Assembly: GCF_041381155.1 (NCBI RefSeq) | Contig: NC_091149.1 | Location: forward strand, 10,928,609 to 10,992,608 | Length of the DNA stretch: 64,000 bases | Reading direction: 5' to 3' | Source: Argopecten irradians | Lineage: Eukaryota; Mollusca; Bivalvia; Pectinida; Pectinidae | Shown: in pieces, positions 51,201 to 63,000 of the stretch | How positions within the stretch are numbered: the stretch's first letter is position 1 | How the letters are laid out: every line of letters begins with the position of its first letter | Notes under the pieces: generated by a model | The model's input: the letters and a program-made list of their open reading frames with translations, nothing else | What the model was told of the DNA's origin: nothing | The model's database searches: none | Made by a program: the position numbers and the translations under genes

Positions 51201-54043
51201 ACTACAAGTGAACCTAGTTAGTTTTGAAGAATTTTAACTTTAAAATATGTTGTAATAAATCAAGCATGGCAGCCATTTTAACAACACTGTCTTCAAATCA
51301 GGTAAATATCTGACATTGTGTGCTGATGTCTTATTTATTAGCGTTTTGCTTTAGCCACCACAGGTAGTATGTAACACAAGAATATGGCACCCAAACATAA
51401 ATGAAGATGGTGAAGTTTGTTTAAGTTTACTACGACAGAGCTCCTACGACAGTTTAGGTAAGTATGTAACACAAAGGATAGTTACTAATATGTTTCTTGA
51501 TTGTTAGTGTACATGGATTACAATAGTCAATATTCAAAATTTGTCCTCATAGCCGATATATTTTTGACAAAATTGCAGAAAATCTTCATAATGTGTGCTA
51601 GCTAGCACATTATGAAGATTGTCAGCAAAGCTCTGGCATCTATATAGACCATAGATGCCAAAGGAAGACAGTTTAATGCTTAAGTGAATTCCTTATTCAT
51701 CTATTCTGTATTTGCATATTACAGAGTTATCTGCCCTTGCTACCCTTAATTGATTGTGACGTCATGTGTTTGCGAGCGAAACGTCATACTTTTCAGATAA
51801 AATGACGTGAATTGCGCTCACAAAATAATGACGTAACAATCGATACCTACCCGCAAGGGAGCTAACTCTGTAATATGCAAAGACGGAATACTATATATCT
51901 ATTTCCATAGCCAGACATCTATAACAAATGATTAACGATTCATATATGTATATGATCATGATATCTCTTTATTTGGTTGAAGGTTGGGCACCCACAAGGA
52001 GACTTAAAGATGTGATTTGGGGCCTCAATTCCTTATTTTCTGTGAGTACATATATACAATTGACTGTATACATATATATAGATGCATATAAGACAACATT
52101 TGGAAAAGTCCCTCTGATTTGCACAATGAAGAATATTTCCAAACTGTAATAATTCTAGAAAATTTCATAGCTGCAATGTAGACACTTTACAAGTGGTTTG
52201 TAATTAAAATTTTACAAGGTGTATGTGAAAAAAAGTCAGTTTACTTTTTATTATTCTATAACTTGACAGTGTAAATAAAATACATTAGAATTTGAAAGAA
52301 ATCAAATCCTTTTATCTGTTATTTCGGAGATCTATGTTACATGTGTATTCCGTATTTGCATATTACGGAGTCAGCTCCTTGCGGGTAGGTATCGATTATT
52401 ACATTAGTTTGTGGATGCAATTCACATCGATTTCTGCTAAAAGTATGACATTACACTAGCAAACATGACATCACAATCAATACCTACATACAAGTGCAGA
52501 TAACTCGGTAATATGCAAATACAAAATGGCCATCCAAAGGTTTGCCAATCAAAAGTAAAAAAGAAAGTGTATAAAAAATCCAGAATCATATGATGATATG
52601 TTTTATAGGTCATATGCATTATTATAACTTTTGATCAATATAGTAATAAAGATTTGCAATGTTTGTTGTTATGTTTTAAGGGACAATTCAGTCTAAGAGA
52701 ACATTAAAATTTGTACACATATCGGAAAAAACCCAGTTCTAATGGAAATTAGATTAGCCGGTTTTACTGTGATATGCCAGAAAAGCCCATGGTGGTGAAA
52801 TGCATATGAAACATTCAAACTCGCTCGCTGTCTGCCATTACATGTTGTGGTCGAACATCTTGTATGCCGAACCCTGTCCCTTGCACGTAGAGTAATGAAA
52901 CTTTTGTCTAGAACTTCTCAAATCGCTCTGACACTAGGTGAATTGTCTTGCCTTAAAAATCATTTTATCACCTCCTCAGTGGTTATGTAGTTCATTTGTT
53001 TGACGTGCATGACTTTGTCTCTGGTATGGGTACAGTGTACATATTTTACCTGCTTAATCGTATTGATCAATGATTTGTAATTACAACGGTATCAATTAAA
53101 ATACTAAACAATGACGTGGAATTTGTCAATATTTCATGTTATATGTTTCATAAGAAATGTAGAACAATACATTTATGCCATATTTTGCTTCTTGGTTATG
53201 TAAAAGATTTATCCTGAGTGAATTGTCCCTTTAATGATATTGAATGATTATATTGCCTCAGTGTAGCTACAACATTGTAGCTCAAAAGCCCTTTAGGCAG
53301 ATATTGGTGCCGTCTTTAAAGCTACAATTGGTGTCCATTACTGTTAGTGGAGCAAAGTGAAGAAAAAAAATATAAAATATTCCTTACCTAATAGGCAACA
53401 TATTCTCTATAAAATATTGAAGTCACAGTCAGATACTAAATTATTTGTGTTACATATAAATATGGTGTCTTCTCAAAGGAAATGTCCAGCAATTCAGATT
53501 CATTGTGAAGTTGACGTCTTGTGAGCGGTAGGATACTATCATTAATGATTGTCAAAAGTATACATTGTATATTTGTTTTACATAAATGTAGCTTGAGAGT
53601 AGTAGCTGGAAATAACATGATGTGTTTGTGTTTCTGTAGGATTTACTCAATTTTGATGACCCACTCAATGTAGATGCTGCCGATCATTATTCACGTAACA
53701 AAGTAAGTGTACAGATTGAACATCAAGTTTTTCTGGCTGTTATTAATATGTATCTTTACATGTATGTAGTTTCAGTAAAAAGTAGAACCATAATTTCATG
53801 TTGTTTTAAAAATATCAGTTTAAAGAATAATTTTTTAATGATGTCCTATGTTTATTGCTTGCATTACACTATTTAGATATTTCAGATTTTGTAAAATTAA
53901 TGATAAAATGTTTGTTTTTTATCTACAATTCATTTAGATATGGCATATTGAATAATAAGTTGCTTATTATGCCTATTTTTCTTTCACAGGAATCATTTAA
54001 GAGCAAAGTGAGAGACTATATACAAATGTATGCAGCTAGGTAA
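45262..54043 (+). CDS. UBE2F: UBE2F, NEDD8-conjugating enzyme E2
   Basis: Takes NEDD8 from the NAE1-UBA3 E1 and, with RBX2/RNF7, transfers it to cullin-5. Coding exons: 45262-45367 ([21 protein letters not shown]); 46286-46449 ([22 protein letters not shown], ending YNIV); 51355-51457 ([14 protein letters not shown], then EVCLSLL with the catalytic Cys codon at 51418-51420); 51983-52041 ([20 protein letters not shown]); 53640-53702 ([10 protein letters not shown]); 53990-54043 ([10 protein letters not shown], ending AAR, TAA). Phases fit at every junction; 182 residues against 185 in human. The N-terminal MITLSKKLK extension, which docks on UBA3 in the human protein, is conserved and separates UBE2F from ubiquitin E2s. 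The 5' UTR is split by an intron (43240-45251). A possible poly(A) signal AATAAA lies at 54611. Confidence 0.96.
45560..45742. mobile_element. Octamer/CRE MITE in UBE2F intron
   Basis: TATTCGCATATTACAGAGTT at the left, GATTGTGACGTCATGTGTTT inside (a full CRE TGACGTCA), and GGAGCTAACTCTGTAATATG at the right. Same family as 11691-11892. Confidence 0.75.
45780..46145. mobile_element. TTAA MITE inserted in another repeat
   Basis: 366 bp with TTAA at both edges and the CTCCACTGCCGACA/TGTCAGCGGTGGAG inverted ends. It lies inside a copy of the CCCTGATTTCTC element, whose two halves are visible just outside it. Confidence 0.8.
46577..49212 (-). mobile_element. Helitron-like element, family B, expanded copy
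   Basis: Read on the minus strand it starts AACAAGAGATCCCAGAGGGA and ends in the hairpin GCCCACCATC...GATGGTGGGC, then TAA. About fourteen units of roughly 166 bp (GGCCGCCTGTCGGCCATCTT, CAAAATGCAATATGCACAAC) come before a GGACGGACGG microsatellite. The array holds a recent duplication with about 932-bp spacing. It lies in UBE2F intron 3. Confidence 0.75.
49213..50827 (-). mobile_element. Helitron-like element, family C
   Basis: On the minus strand it starts AACAAGAGGCCCAGAGGGCC and ends with hairpin CTCACCGGCCCTTCGGGCCA, then GGTGAGCTAA. Inside are about nine units of roughly 155 bp (CCAAATTTGGTCACAATCCA, GCCCCGCCCCTCCTGCC), then GGACGGACGACGGACGACGC. It directly abuts the family B copy at 49212. 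Confidence 0.72.
51706..51891. mobile_element. Octamer/CRE MITE between UBE2F exons
   Basis: TATTTGCATATTACAGAGTT, GATTGTGACGTCATGTGTTT and GCTAACTCTGTAATATGCAA. It lies less than 100 bp before the exon at 51983. Confidence 0.75.
52348..52537. mobile_element. Octamer/CRE MITE in UBE2F intron
   Basis: GTATTTGCATATTACGGAGT at the left and TAACTCGGTAATATGCAAAT at the right, with GGGTAGGTATCGATTA inside. Opposite orientation to its neighbour at 51706. Confidence 0.7.
52676..53234. mobile_element. 575-bp TTAA MITE, third copy
   Basis: Starts TTAAGGGACAATTCAGTCTA and ends GAGTGAATTGTCCCTTTAA. Same orientation as 8392-8968. It lies in UBE2F intron between exons 52041 and 53640. Confidence 0.8.
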
Positions 54044-54085
54044 CACTGTGTGTGATGATTAAAACTATTGGATATCCATTTTAAA

Positions 54086-54263
54086 ACCATGGTAACCTGC
54101 AAGTCCCTGTATTTCTGTTGAGCTAAGCTATTGACTGGTTTGTTGCCATGGTAACCAGCATGTCTCCATGTGTCACCTGACAAATATTGGAATGCTAGTG
54201 TCCTACTAGTGTATTATGCGAATTTTTAATTAATGTAATGGGCTAGTGTGTTACTATGGTAAC
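54086..54263. promoter_or_regulatory. Three RFX X-box-like palindromes after UBE2F
   Basis: AACCATGGTAACC at about 54086-54098, GTTGCCATGGTAAC at 54142-54155 (a perfect X-box palindrome) and GTTACTATGGTAAC at 54250-54263. They lie in the presumed UBE2F 3' UTR. Confidence 0.45.
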
Positions 54264-55870
54264 TAGAATTATCATCACGTTGCTGACGGGATTGCCTCAT
54301 GTGCAGTAATGGTGACTGGAATCTTCTGCGTTTCAAGTGATAATAATCAAAGTGTTATACTGCGAGCTTGATCGACCGCCTAGCACCGACCTGTACACAA
54401 CAAGCCTATCAACAGCAATGCGCTAAAACCCACTCAGACAAAACTCATTCCCACACAGAAAAGATATTCTTGATATGAAGAGACCGAATAGATTGAAAAT
54501 AGTTACGTTACATTATGGAATTCAATCTTAAAGAAGGACAGACAACTATATATGTATTGATGATAGGAAAATTGATACCTGTCTTTGAATTTGTTAATGT
54601 TGATATAAAAAATAAACATACTGTGTAGCTGGTTAATTACGTAGGTTAAACTATTTGCGATTTGACATGTGTACATGTACATTTTACATAATTTCAAAGC
54701 CAGTTGTGAAATTTTAATTTGTAAAATAAATAATCTTATATAAAGTGAAAATGGCCAAAGTTTTGGCCCATAAAAAATAATCAGCTCTACCCTGGTAATT
54801 ACCATTCAGCCTTTAGTTGCATTTATAGATTTTTTGATGATGGGTTAATTACACTTAGGCCTCAGCCACAGGGACATGACATGAATTTCTAACCAGCAGT
54901 ATCAACTGAAATTTGTGCCAGGTCCCTGTGCTGAGGCCCTGACAGTCATATACTGTTCTGTAAATTTCAGTACAGAATAGATTCTACAGAGTAGCAGTGT
55001 TGATCCCCCCACAGTCAATGCAAGGTACTACCTTTATTCACAATAATTAGCGCCAAGGGAGCTTGAAAAATTGTGACAAAGGGGTGCTTATTAATTCATC
55101 AAAATGTAAGTTGTGGACGAAAAAAGTACATAAATCTATTAACAGTACACTTGCATATGCCTTTTATCCTGTGAGACTCATTATTATGTTGTGATTCACA
55201 TGTAAAAGACTCGGAAGTTCATGTAATATGGGATACAATGCTTATGTTAAGAGGCATCATATGTTGTAAAACATTGTTAAATTCATGAGATGGGGGGCAT
55301 TATGCAACTTAACTCTTCTTTAGAAAAGAGGAGGGGCGCTAATTACGGCGAATATGGTAAGTGGTTTATTAAAATTATACAGATGTACAGGTTGAAAACA
55401 CCTTCTAGAAATTCCTGTGTTATTTTATATGGTTAACAGGTTCTAGATATTTGAACGTGCATGTCTACTTATGGTTAAACTAGAATTGCTCTTATCTTAT
55501 TGCTTAAATTATCATCAAGTGAATTTTACATTGGGTGAATATCTTACCTTACATAGACTATTTGCATCTCGTATCACAGAGACCTGGCACAATTATCTTA
55601 CCAATATATATGTGTGTGTATTATAGTAAATTATAGTAAATGATACTATTTATATAATAATACATATATACTGTTGTAAGAAATTTGTGCCAGATCCCTG
55701 TGTCTTGTATAACATGTAAAGCAGTCGAATTCTCAACATGTACAATGTTAATGAAGAAATTTGATTCAGGACGAGTAAAATATCTTTTTACGAGAAAGAT
55801 AAATGAAGTTAATACTTGTTCTTCCTCCTGTCAAAACATTCTGCACACTAATGTTAAGTTTTCATAGTTG

Positions 55871-56297
55871 GATTGACAATGTATCCAATGGGTCCTGTAT
55901 GACAATGTAACAACGGGTCTTGTATGACAATTTATCCAGTGGGTCTTGTATGACATGGTATCCAATGGGTCTTGTATGACATGGTATCCAATGGGTCTTG
56001 TATGACAATGTATCCAATGAGTTTTGTAATACAATGTTACCTATGGGCCTTGTATGACAATGTATTCAATGGATCTTGTATGACAATGTGTCAAATGGGT
56101 TTTGTATGACAATGTATCAAATGGGTTTTGTATGACAATGTATCCAATGGGTCTTGTATTACAATGTTACCTATGGGTCTTGTATGACAATGTATCCAAT
56201 GGATCTTGTATGACAAGGTATCCATTTTGACAATGTATCCAATGGATCTTGTATGACAAGGTATCCATTTTGACAATGTATCCAATGGATCTTGTAT
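55871..56297. repeat. 26-bp minisatellite, about 16 copies
   Basis: Unit TATGACAATGTATCCAATGG followed by GTCTTG, with variants (ACGGGTCT, GGATCTTG) and one short block GGTATCCATTTTGACAATG repeated twice near the right end. Confidence 0.85.
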
Positions 56298-57372
56298 ATT
56301 TTAAAATCTATTTAGTCGATTAGGTCTATACTAAAGTTTCATACACTGTACGAAAAAATATGTGTACCCATTAATGTTTTGTTTCACATAATTTTATATC
56401 TAAGGAGTCATGTGGTAATTAATTAATGTTAATTGTCATGCAGTATTCAGTAAGTGAAATTACATACCATTACCTTTAATAATAAATATGTTGTTTACGC
56501 ATTATTTGTATGTTATTTTTATTAGAGTTTCAGGGGTTTCAATATCAGACTGTACACGGTACTTTTTGCCGGTTGAACCTGGCTGTGATACCGCCCAATT
56601 TGGGCTAAATTACATTAGATAGCATACAGATGGTATAGAAAAGTACCCCCTGAAATTGCAATTTTACTGTCTCTCTTGAAAGATAATAAAACCCCTTGAG
56701 TTTACTAGTCCACACCGGTATATATATAAACTTTTAATTAACTTCTTTAGCAGGAGCTTAATTGTATTGCTTTAGCAATGCTCAATATATATGCATATGG
56801 TTGTTTAAGGGGAAAAGTTTTCTCAGTAACTCGACTTTTGGTTGTTATTTGTGGGATCTTGCCATTGTTGGCTCTGTAGATACATCAAGCACCAGACATT
56901 CTGTAATATTACTTATCCATCTATTATCTGGCAAGGTCAGACATACTTGTTGTCCAGTTTTGACACAGCTGTCATCCAACGCTATCATGGTATTCATACC
57001 CACTGATGTCAAACTATCCTTAATACTCCAGGGGTTCCGATCACTTACTATCTCTACACCCCCGGACTATCTCATAGTAAAACTTGAGGCAACAGAAGCT
57101 ACCAGATAGCAGTCCCTGAAAACATTAACATCCATGTTTGATAGTAGAGTAGTGTGTACCCACAGGGACCTGGCACAAACTTTTAAACAACATTATATTG
57201 TAGTATTGAATACTATAATCTATACACTGTATATAAATAATGTTGGTTAAAATTTGTGCTAGGTCTCTTTGTATGTACCCAATCTAATGAAAGGTTCCAA
57301 TCAAAATTTAAAGTTTTTTGGAAATCATCGATCCAGTCCTACAAGCCTCTATGGTACACTTTGATGGGTATA

Positions 57373-57545
57373 CTGTATTTTCATATTACAGAGTTATCTG
57401 CCCTTGCGGGTAGGTATTGATTGTGACATCACATGTTTGAAAGCCTAATATCTTACTTTTCAGAGAAAATGGCGCGAATTGCGCCCACAAAATAATTACA
57501 TCACAATGGATACCTACCTGCAAGGGAGCTACCTCTGTGAAACAA
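57373..57545. mobile_element. Octamer/CRE MITE near COPS8 3' end
   Basis: TATTTTCATATTACAGAGTT, GCGGGTAGGTATTGATTGTG and GCAAGGGAGCTACCTCTGTG. Same family as 11691-11892. Confidence 0.65.
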
Positions 57546-57795
57546 GTTATGTCTGGGCTATACCTTCTAACGCTTTTAACAACGTCCTAGATCTGTCGTG
57601 ACAGACAATCAACATCACCAATTTGTGGCACAAGATCCCTCAGGATTCTTATTTATTCATTACAATCACTCCGCTACAATTATATCGCTCATTCATACAA
57701 ACAAACCACACACATACTGTCCAATACTTATAGCACTATGTAATATGTATATCACTTCTCAACAGATTCTTTATATTTATCATAAATACAAAACA

Positions 57796-58133
57796 TTTAT
57801 TCTGTCATAATGTCTTCATTACTGTAACTTTTGTCTTATTGAACTCAAAATTTCACATATACCATGCAGCCAGTTATTTTCATAAATGATACAATTAAAT
57901 TTTCCCCAGAAATTCCTATGTATCTAATTCTGGAAATTCCATAATCGCATCTCTATCTTCAATACATAGTCTGCAACAAAGTTCTTGTATGTTGGACACA
58001 AGAGGAAACTATTGAAGTTACCCGAGTCAGATATTTATGAATCAGTTCAGAGTTCAATCTGATCTGATGAGTCAAAGGTGAAGAAACTGAAGTTGACAAT
58101 ATCATTTGTATTTCTTTTCTTGAAGATTCAAAT
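57796..58133 (-). other. COPS8: Predicted COPS8 3' UTR exon with poly(A) signal
   Basis: A very strong minus-strand acceptor (long T/C tract, then TTTTTTGCAG) ends at 58134. A minus-strand AATAAA lies at 57801-57796. The last coding exon of COPS8 ends, five bases after its stop, at a perfect donor, so this is the likely terminal exon. This is an inference from splice signals only. Confidence 0.5.
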
Positions 58134-58613
58134 CTGCAAAAAAGAAAAGAAAAGATAAATAAAAAAAAATTGGGAAAACAAAAGGATTATTCAAATCAGA
58201 ATTATTAAATGAATAAAATCAGGGTTTCATATATTAATTGGGGAAATGTTCACAAATATATTGTTCACATAAATTCTTAATGACATCATTCTTGAACATT
58301 TTTCACTTTCCATACTACCATATTTCACAGCAAATATGCCCCCTCCGCACCCAGAGAGTAAAGGAAGATAAAAAGTGGTGGGGGTCTTATTTGCAGACAA
58401 TCTGCCTGACAAGATCGCTCTATTAGGTATAAGTCAGACATCCTCCTAAATTCTGGAAATTTGTTAAAATAGGGGGGGGGGGGATGGGGGTCATTGCAGT
58501 AAATAGTACATGTTTTGAAAAAATGATAAAAATCAGTAAAACCTTCCTTGAATAAAAACGTCATAATTTTCAGTTTCTAAATCTGAACTGAATACCTGAT
58601 GTTAATCCCTCTA

Positions 58614-60024
58614 CAATGGCTTTAACCTACCTGATTCAACTCTCTGGGAATAAAGATACACAGCACAATGGCTTTAACTTACCTGATTCAACTCTCTAGG
58701 AATAAAGATACACAGCACAATGGCTTTAACTTACCTGATTCAACTCTCCAGGAATACAGATACACAGTACAATGGCTTTAACCTACCTGATTCAACTCTC
58801 CAGGAATAAAGATACACAGCACAATGGCTTTAACCTACCTGATTCAACTCTCTAGGAATAAAGATACACAGCACAATGGCTTTAACCTACCTGATTCAAC
58901 TCTCCAGGAATAAAGATACACAGCACAATGGCTTTAACCTACCTGATTCAACTCTCTAGGAATAAAGATACACAGCACAATGGCTTTAACCTACCTGATT
59001 CAACTCTCCAGGAATAAAGATACACAGCACAATGGCTTTAACCTACCTGATTCAACTCTCCAGGAAAGATACACAGCACAATGGCTTTAACCTACCTGAT
59101 TCAACTCTCTAGGAATAAAGATACACAGCACAATGGCTTTAACCTACCTGATTCAACTCTCAGATACACAGCCAATGGCTTTAACTACCTGAAGCTCTCT
59201 AGGAATAAGATACACAGCACAATGGCTTTAACCTACCTGATTCAACTCTCCAGGAATAAAGATACACAGCACAATGGCTTTAACCTACCTGATTCAACTC
59301 TCCAGGAATAAAGATACACAGCACAATGGCTTTAACCTACCTGATTCAACTCTCCAGGAATAAAGATACACAGCACAATGGCTTTAACCTACCTGATTCA
59401 ACTCTCCAGAATAAGATACACAGCACAATGGCTTTAACCTACCTGATTCAACTAGGAATAGATACACAGCACAATGGCTTTAACCTACCTGATTCAACTC
59501 TCCAGGAATAAAGATACACAGCACAATGGCTTTAACCTACCTGATTCAACTCTCCAGGAATAAAGATACACAGCACAATGGCTTTAACCTACCTGATTCA
59601 ACTCTCCAGGAATAAAGATACACAGCACAATGGCTTTAACCTACCTGATTCAACTCTCCAGAATAAGATACACAGCACAATGGCTTTAACTACCTGATTC
59701 AACTCTCCAGGATAAAGATACACAGCACAATGGCTTTAACCTACCTGATTCAACTCTCCAGGAATAAAGATACACAGCACAATGGCTTTAACCTACCTGA
59801 TTCAACTCTCTAGGAATAAAGATACACAGCACAATGGCTTTAACCTACCTGATTCAACTCTCTAGGAATAAAGATACACAGCACAATGGCTTTAACCTAC
59901 CTGATTCAACTCTCTAGGAATAAAGATACACAGCACAATGGCTTTAACCTACCTGATTCAACTCTCTAGGAATAAAGATACACAGCACAATGGCTTTAAC
60001 TTACCTGATTCAACTCTCCAGGAA
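58614..60024. repeat. 52-bp minisatellite built from the COPS8 exon/intron junction, about 28 copies
   Basis: Minus-strand unit: TTCCTGGAGAGTTGAATCAG, then GTAGGTTAAAGCCATTGTGC, then TGTGTATCTTTA. The right-most copy is the real end of the last COPS8 coding exon (LES-stop) with its donor. Most internal copies read CAG|GTAGGT and the outermost ones CAG|GTAAGT. Many copies read TTTATTCCTAG|AGAG, which also resembles an acceptor. A few copies carry small deletions (about 59158-59200, 59447-59460). Confidence 0.92.
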
Positions 60025-63000
60025 CGATACATAGTCAGTGAGAACTGAGAGTTGCTGGTCACTTTTAAACTCCGGATCAACCTGTACACCTACTGCAACA
60101 TAAAACATACATATGTATATGATAATAACCAAATTCAAGCGTGAAAACTTACAATAAAGATTTAGAAACCACATGGGTGACGAAACCAAGGATTTTAAAT
60201 GAGTTATTCCCCTTTGCTCTACTTTCTGAGCTCTCAGCTTTTTGGAGTTATAATATGACAGAATTCTGATGCATTTCTGTCTGTGTATAATACAGGGGTT
60301 TCGAGATCCCAAAACAATGTGGGTAAAGTACAATTTACTATCGATAAGTCCCACCAACCGGGTATATGTAAAGATGATTTACTATCGATTGGTCCCACCT
60401 TCAGGTGATTATGATGTCACAAAAATCGTGTCAAATGTCATCATTTGACATTTGACACGATTTTTGTGACGTCATAATCACCGGAAGGTGGGACCAATTG
60501 ATAGTAGATAATCTTTACATATACCCGCATCATTTTGGGATGTCAAAACCCTCTTATTGAACAATGAATTCACAACATTACCAGTCTATAATTTACAGTA
60601 AAACTGCTCTTACGACTGCCTGCATATACTGACTACCTGTCTATAACGACCTGTTTTAAACTCCACGTGTGGTTTGACTATAAAATTACACTGCATAACG
60701 ACCACCTGTCTAATATGGCTAACAATAGACTTTTTGAGTTGCATCCCTTAAAATTAACTCCCTTTAGTAAGCATAAGACAGTCATTAAAAGAAGAACAAG
60801 CTATAAATTGTTTATACAGGACTGCATAGTTAGTAGCCTTGTAACATTTGAGGTAAAGTTTGAGTTGCCAACTTGAGGATGGAAGTTCTAACAACTGTTT
60901 AGTGTATTTACACCTATCAAAGATTGAAATGATGTTTAGTTGTTAGCATCATGTTCACAAAAAAAAATCAAAACAAAGTATGTGATACTTTTGAAGCTGT
61001 TTGTTTTTTATTAGTTTATCGTCCTATTAACATGCAGGGTCATGTAAGGACGTGCCAGGTTTGTTGGTGAAGGAAAGCCAGAGTACCCGGAGAAAAACCA
61101 CCGACCAATGGTCAGTACCTGTCAACTGCCCCACATGGGATTCAAACTCGAATCCCAGAGGTTGAGAGCATGTGGTAATATGTCAGGACATCTTAATCAT
61201 TCCGCCACCCATGCCCCTGTACTTTTGAAGCCATAAGAAGATATGGTAAGCTAATAAAACATATCAAATCATGTAATTTGATTTACATATTCCGTTATTC
61301 ATTGCCAATATCTAACTTTGTTATATTGATAAGAAATGCCTGGTACTAAACCTACTTCAAATTATAAATCTACAATCTTTACAATCAGGTATCGCCAAAT
61401 ATCTTGGTATTCTTGAAATGCATATTAATAACAAGAGATCCCAGAGGGATCTTGGCGCCCACCAAAGAATGATCTATGTCTGACAATGGAAAGATGGATC
61501 TTTTCCCTGCTTTTCAAACTTTTTCAAACACACTACATATAAAATTTGAGACAGATCGCTATAGTACTTTCTAAGAAATAGTGGTAACAAACTTCAACAA
61601 TGAAATCTAAGATGGCGGCCGGTTGGCCATCTTGTTTACCGATCAGTCCTGAAAGGCATTATGCATCAGTCCTAAAAGGTACTATGCACAACTAGGGTAC
61701 AAGAGGAACCTATCAATGGAATTTGAGAAAGATCCCTTACGTACTTTCTGAGAAATAGCTATAACAAACTTAAACTATCAAAATCCAAGATGGCCGTCGG
61801 TCAGCAATCTTGTTCATTGATCGGTCCCAAAATGCAATATGCACAACTAGGGTCCTAGGGTAACCTATATATGAAATTTGAGAAAGATCCCTTCAGTACT
61901 TTTTGAGAAATAGCGGTAACAAACTTTAACTATCAAAATCCAAGATGGCCGCCTGTCAGCCATCTTCTTCACCGATCGGTCCCAAAATGCACTATGCACA
62001 ACTAGGGTTCTAGGGAACCTGTATATGAAATTTGAGAAAGATCCCTTCAGTACTTTTTGAGAAATAGTGGTAACAAACTTTAACTATCAAAATCCAAGAT
62101 GGCCGCCTGTTGGCCATCTTGTTCACCGATCGGTCCCAAAATGCAATATGCACAACTAGGGTTCTAGGGGAACCTGTATATGAAATTTGAGAAAGATCCC
62201 TTCAGCACTTTTTGAGAAATAGCGGTAACAAACTTTAACTATCAAAATCCAAGATGGCCGCCTGTCGGCCATCTTGTTCACCGATCGGTCCCAAAATGCA
62301 ATATACACAACTAGGGTCCTAGGGGAACCTGTATATGAAATTTGAGAAAGATCCCTTCAGCATTTTTTGAGAAATAGCGGTTTCAATATTTAACTATCAA
62401 AATCCAAGATGGCCGCCTGTCGGCCATCTTGTTCATCGATCGGTCCCAAAATGCAATATGCACAACTAGGGTCCTAGGGGAACCTATATATGAAATTTGA
62501 GAAAGATCCCTTCAGTACTTTTTGAGAAATAGCGGTAACAAACTTTAACTATCAAAATCCAAGATGGCCGCCTGTCGGCCATCTTGTTCACCGATCGGTC
62601 CCAAAATGCAATATGCACAACTAGGGTCCTAGGGGAACCTATATATGAAATTTGAGAAAGATCCCTTCAGTACTTTTGAGAAATAGCGGTAACAAACTTT
62701 AACTATCAAAATCCAAGATGGCCGCCTGTGGGCCATCTTGTTCACCGATCGGTCCCAAAATGCAATATGCACAACTAGGGTCCTAGGGGAACCTACATAT
62801 GAAATTTGAAAAAGATCCCTTTAGCTCTTTCTGAGAAATAGCGGTAACAAGAATTGTTAACGGACGGACGGAAGGACGGACGGACGGAAGGAAGGACGGA
62901 CGGACGACGGACCACGGACGAAAGGCGATTTGAATAGCCCACCATCTGATGATGGTGGGCTAAAAAGCTATCCCATCACTAGAAGGAAGAAATGATACTG

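Larger units (their letters stand above)
54617..57795. other. Convergent intergenic region between UBE2F and COPS8
   Basis: No exons. Contains three short inverted-repeat pieces bearing TTTGTGCCAGGTCCCTGTG (about 54858-54945, 55579-55705, 57157-57265), a GGCGAATATGGTAA-type repeat at about 55030-55360, a 26-bp minisatellite at 55871-56297, a CCAGGGG MITE piece at 57011-57108 and an octamer/CRE MITE at 57373-57545. Confidence 0.55.

Noticed and set aside
59081-59511. Open frames reading [18 protein letters not shown] in tandem
   Set aside because: Plus-strand reading of the 52-bp minisatellite. Units with small deletions break the frame, and the meaningful strand is minus (COPS8 junction).
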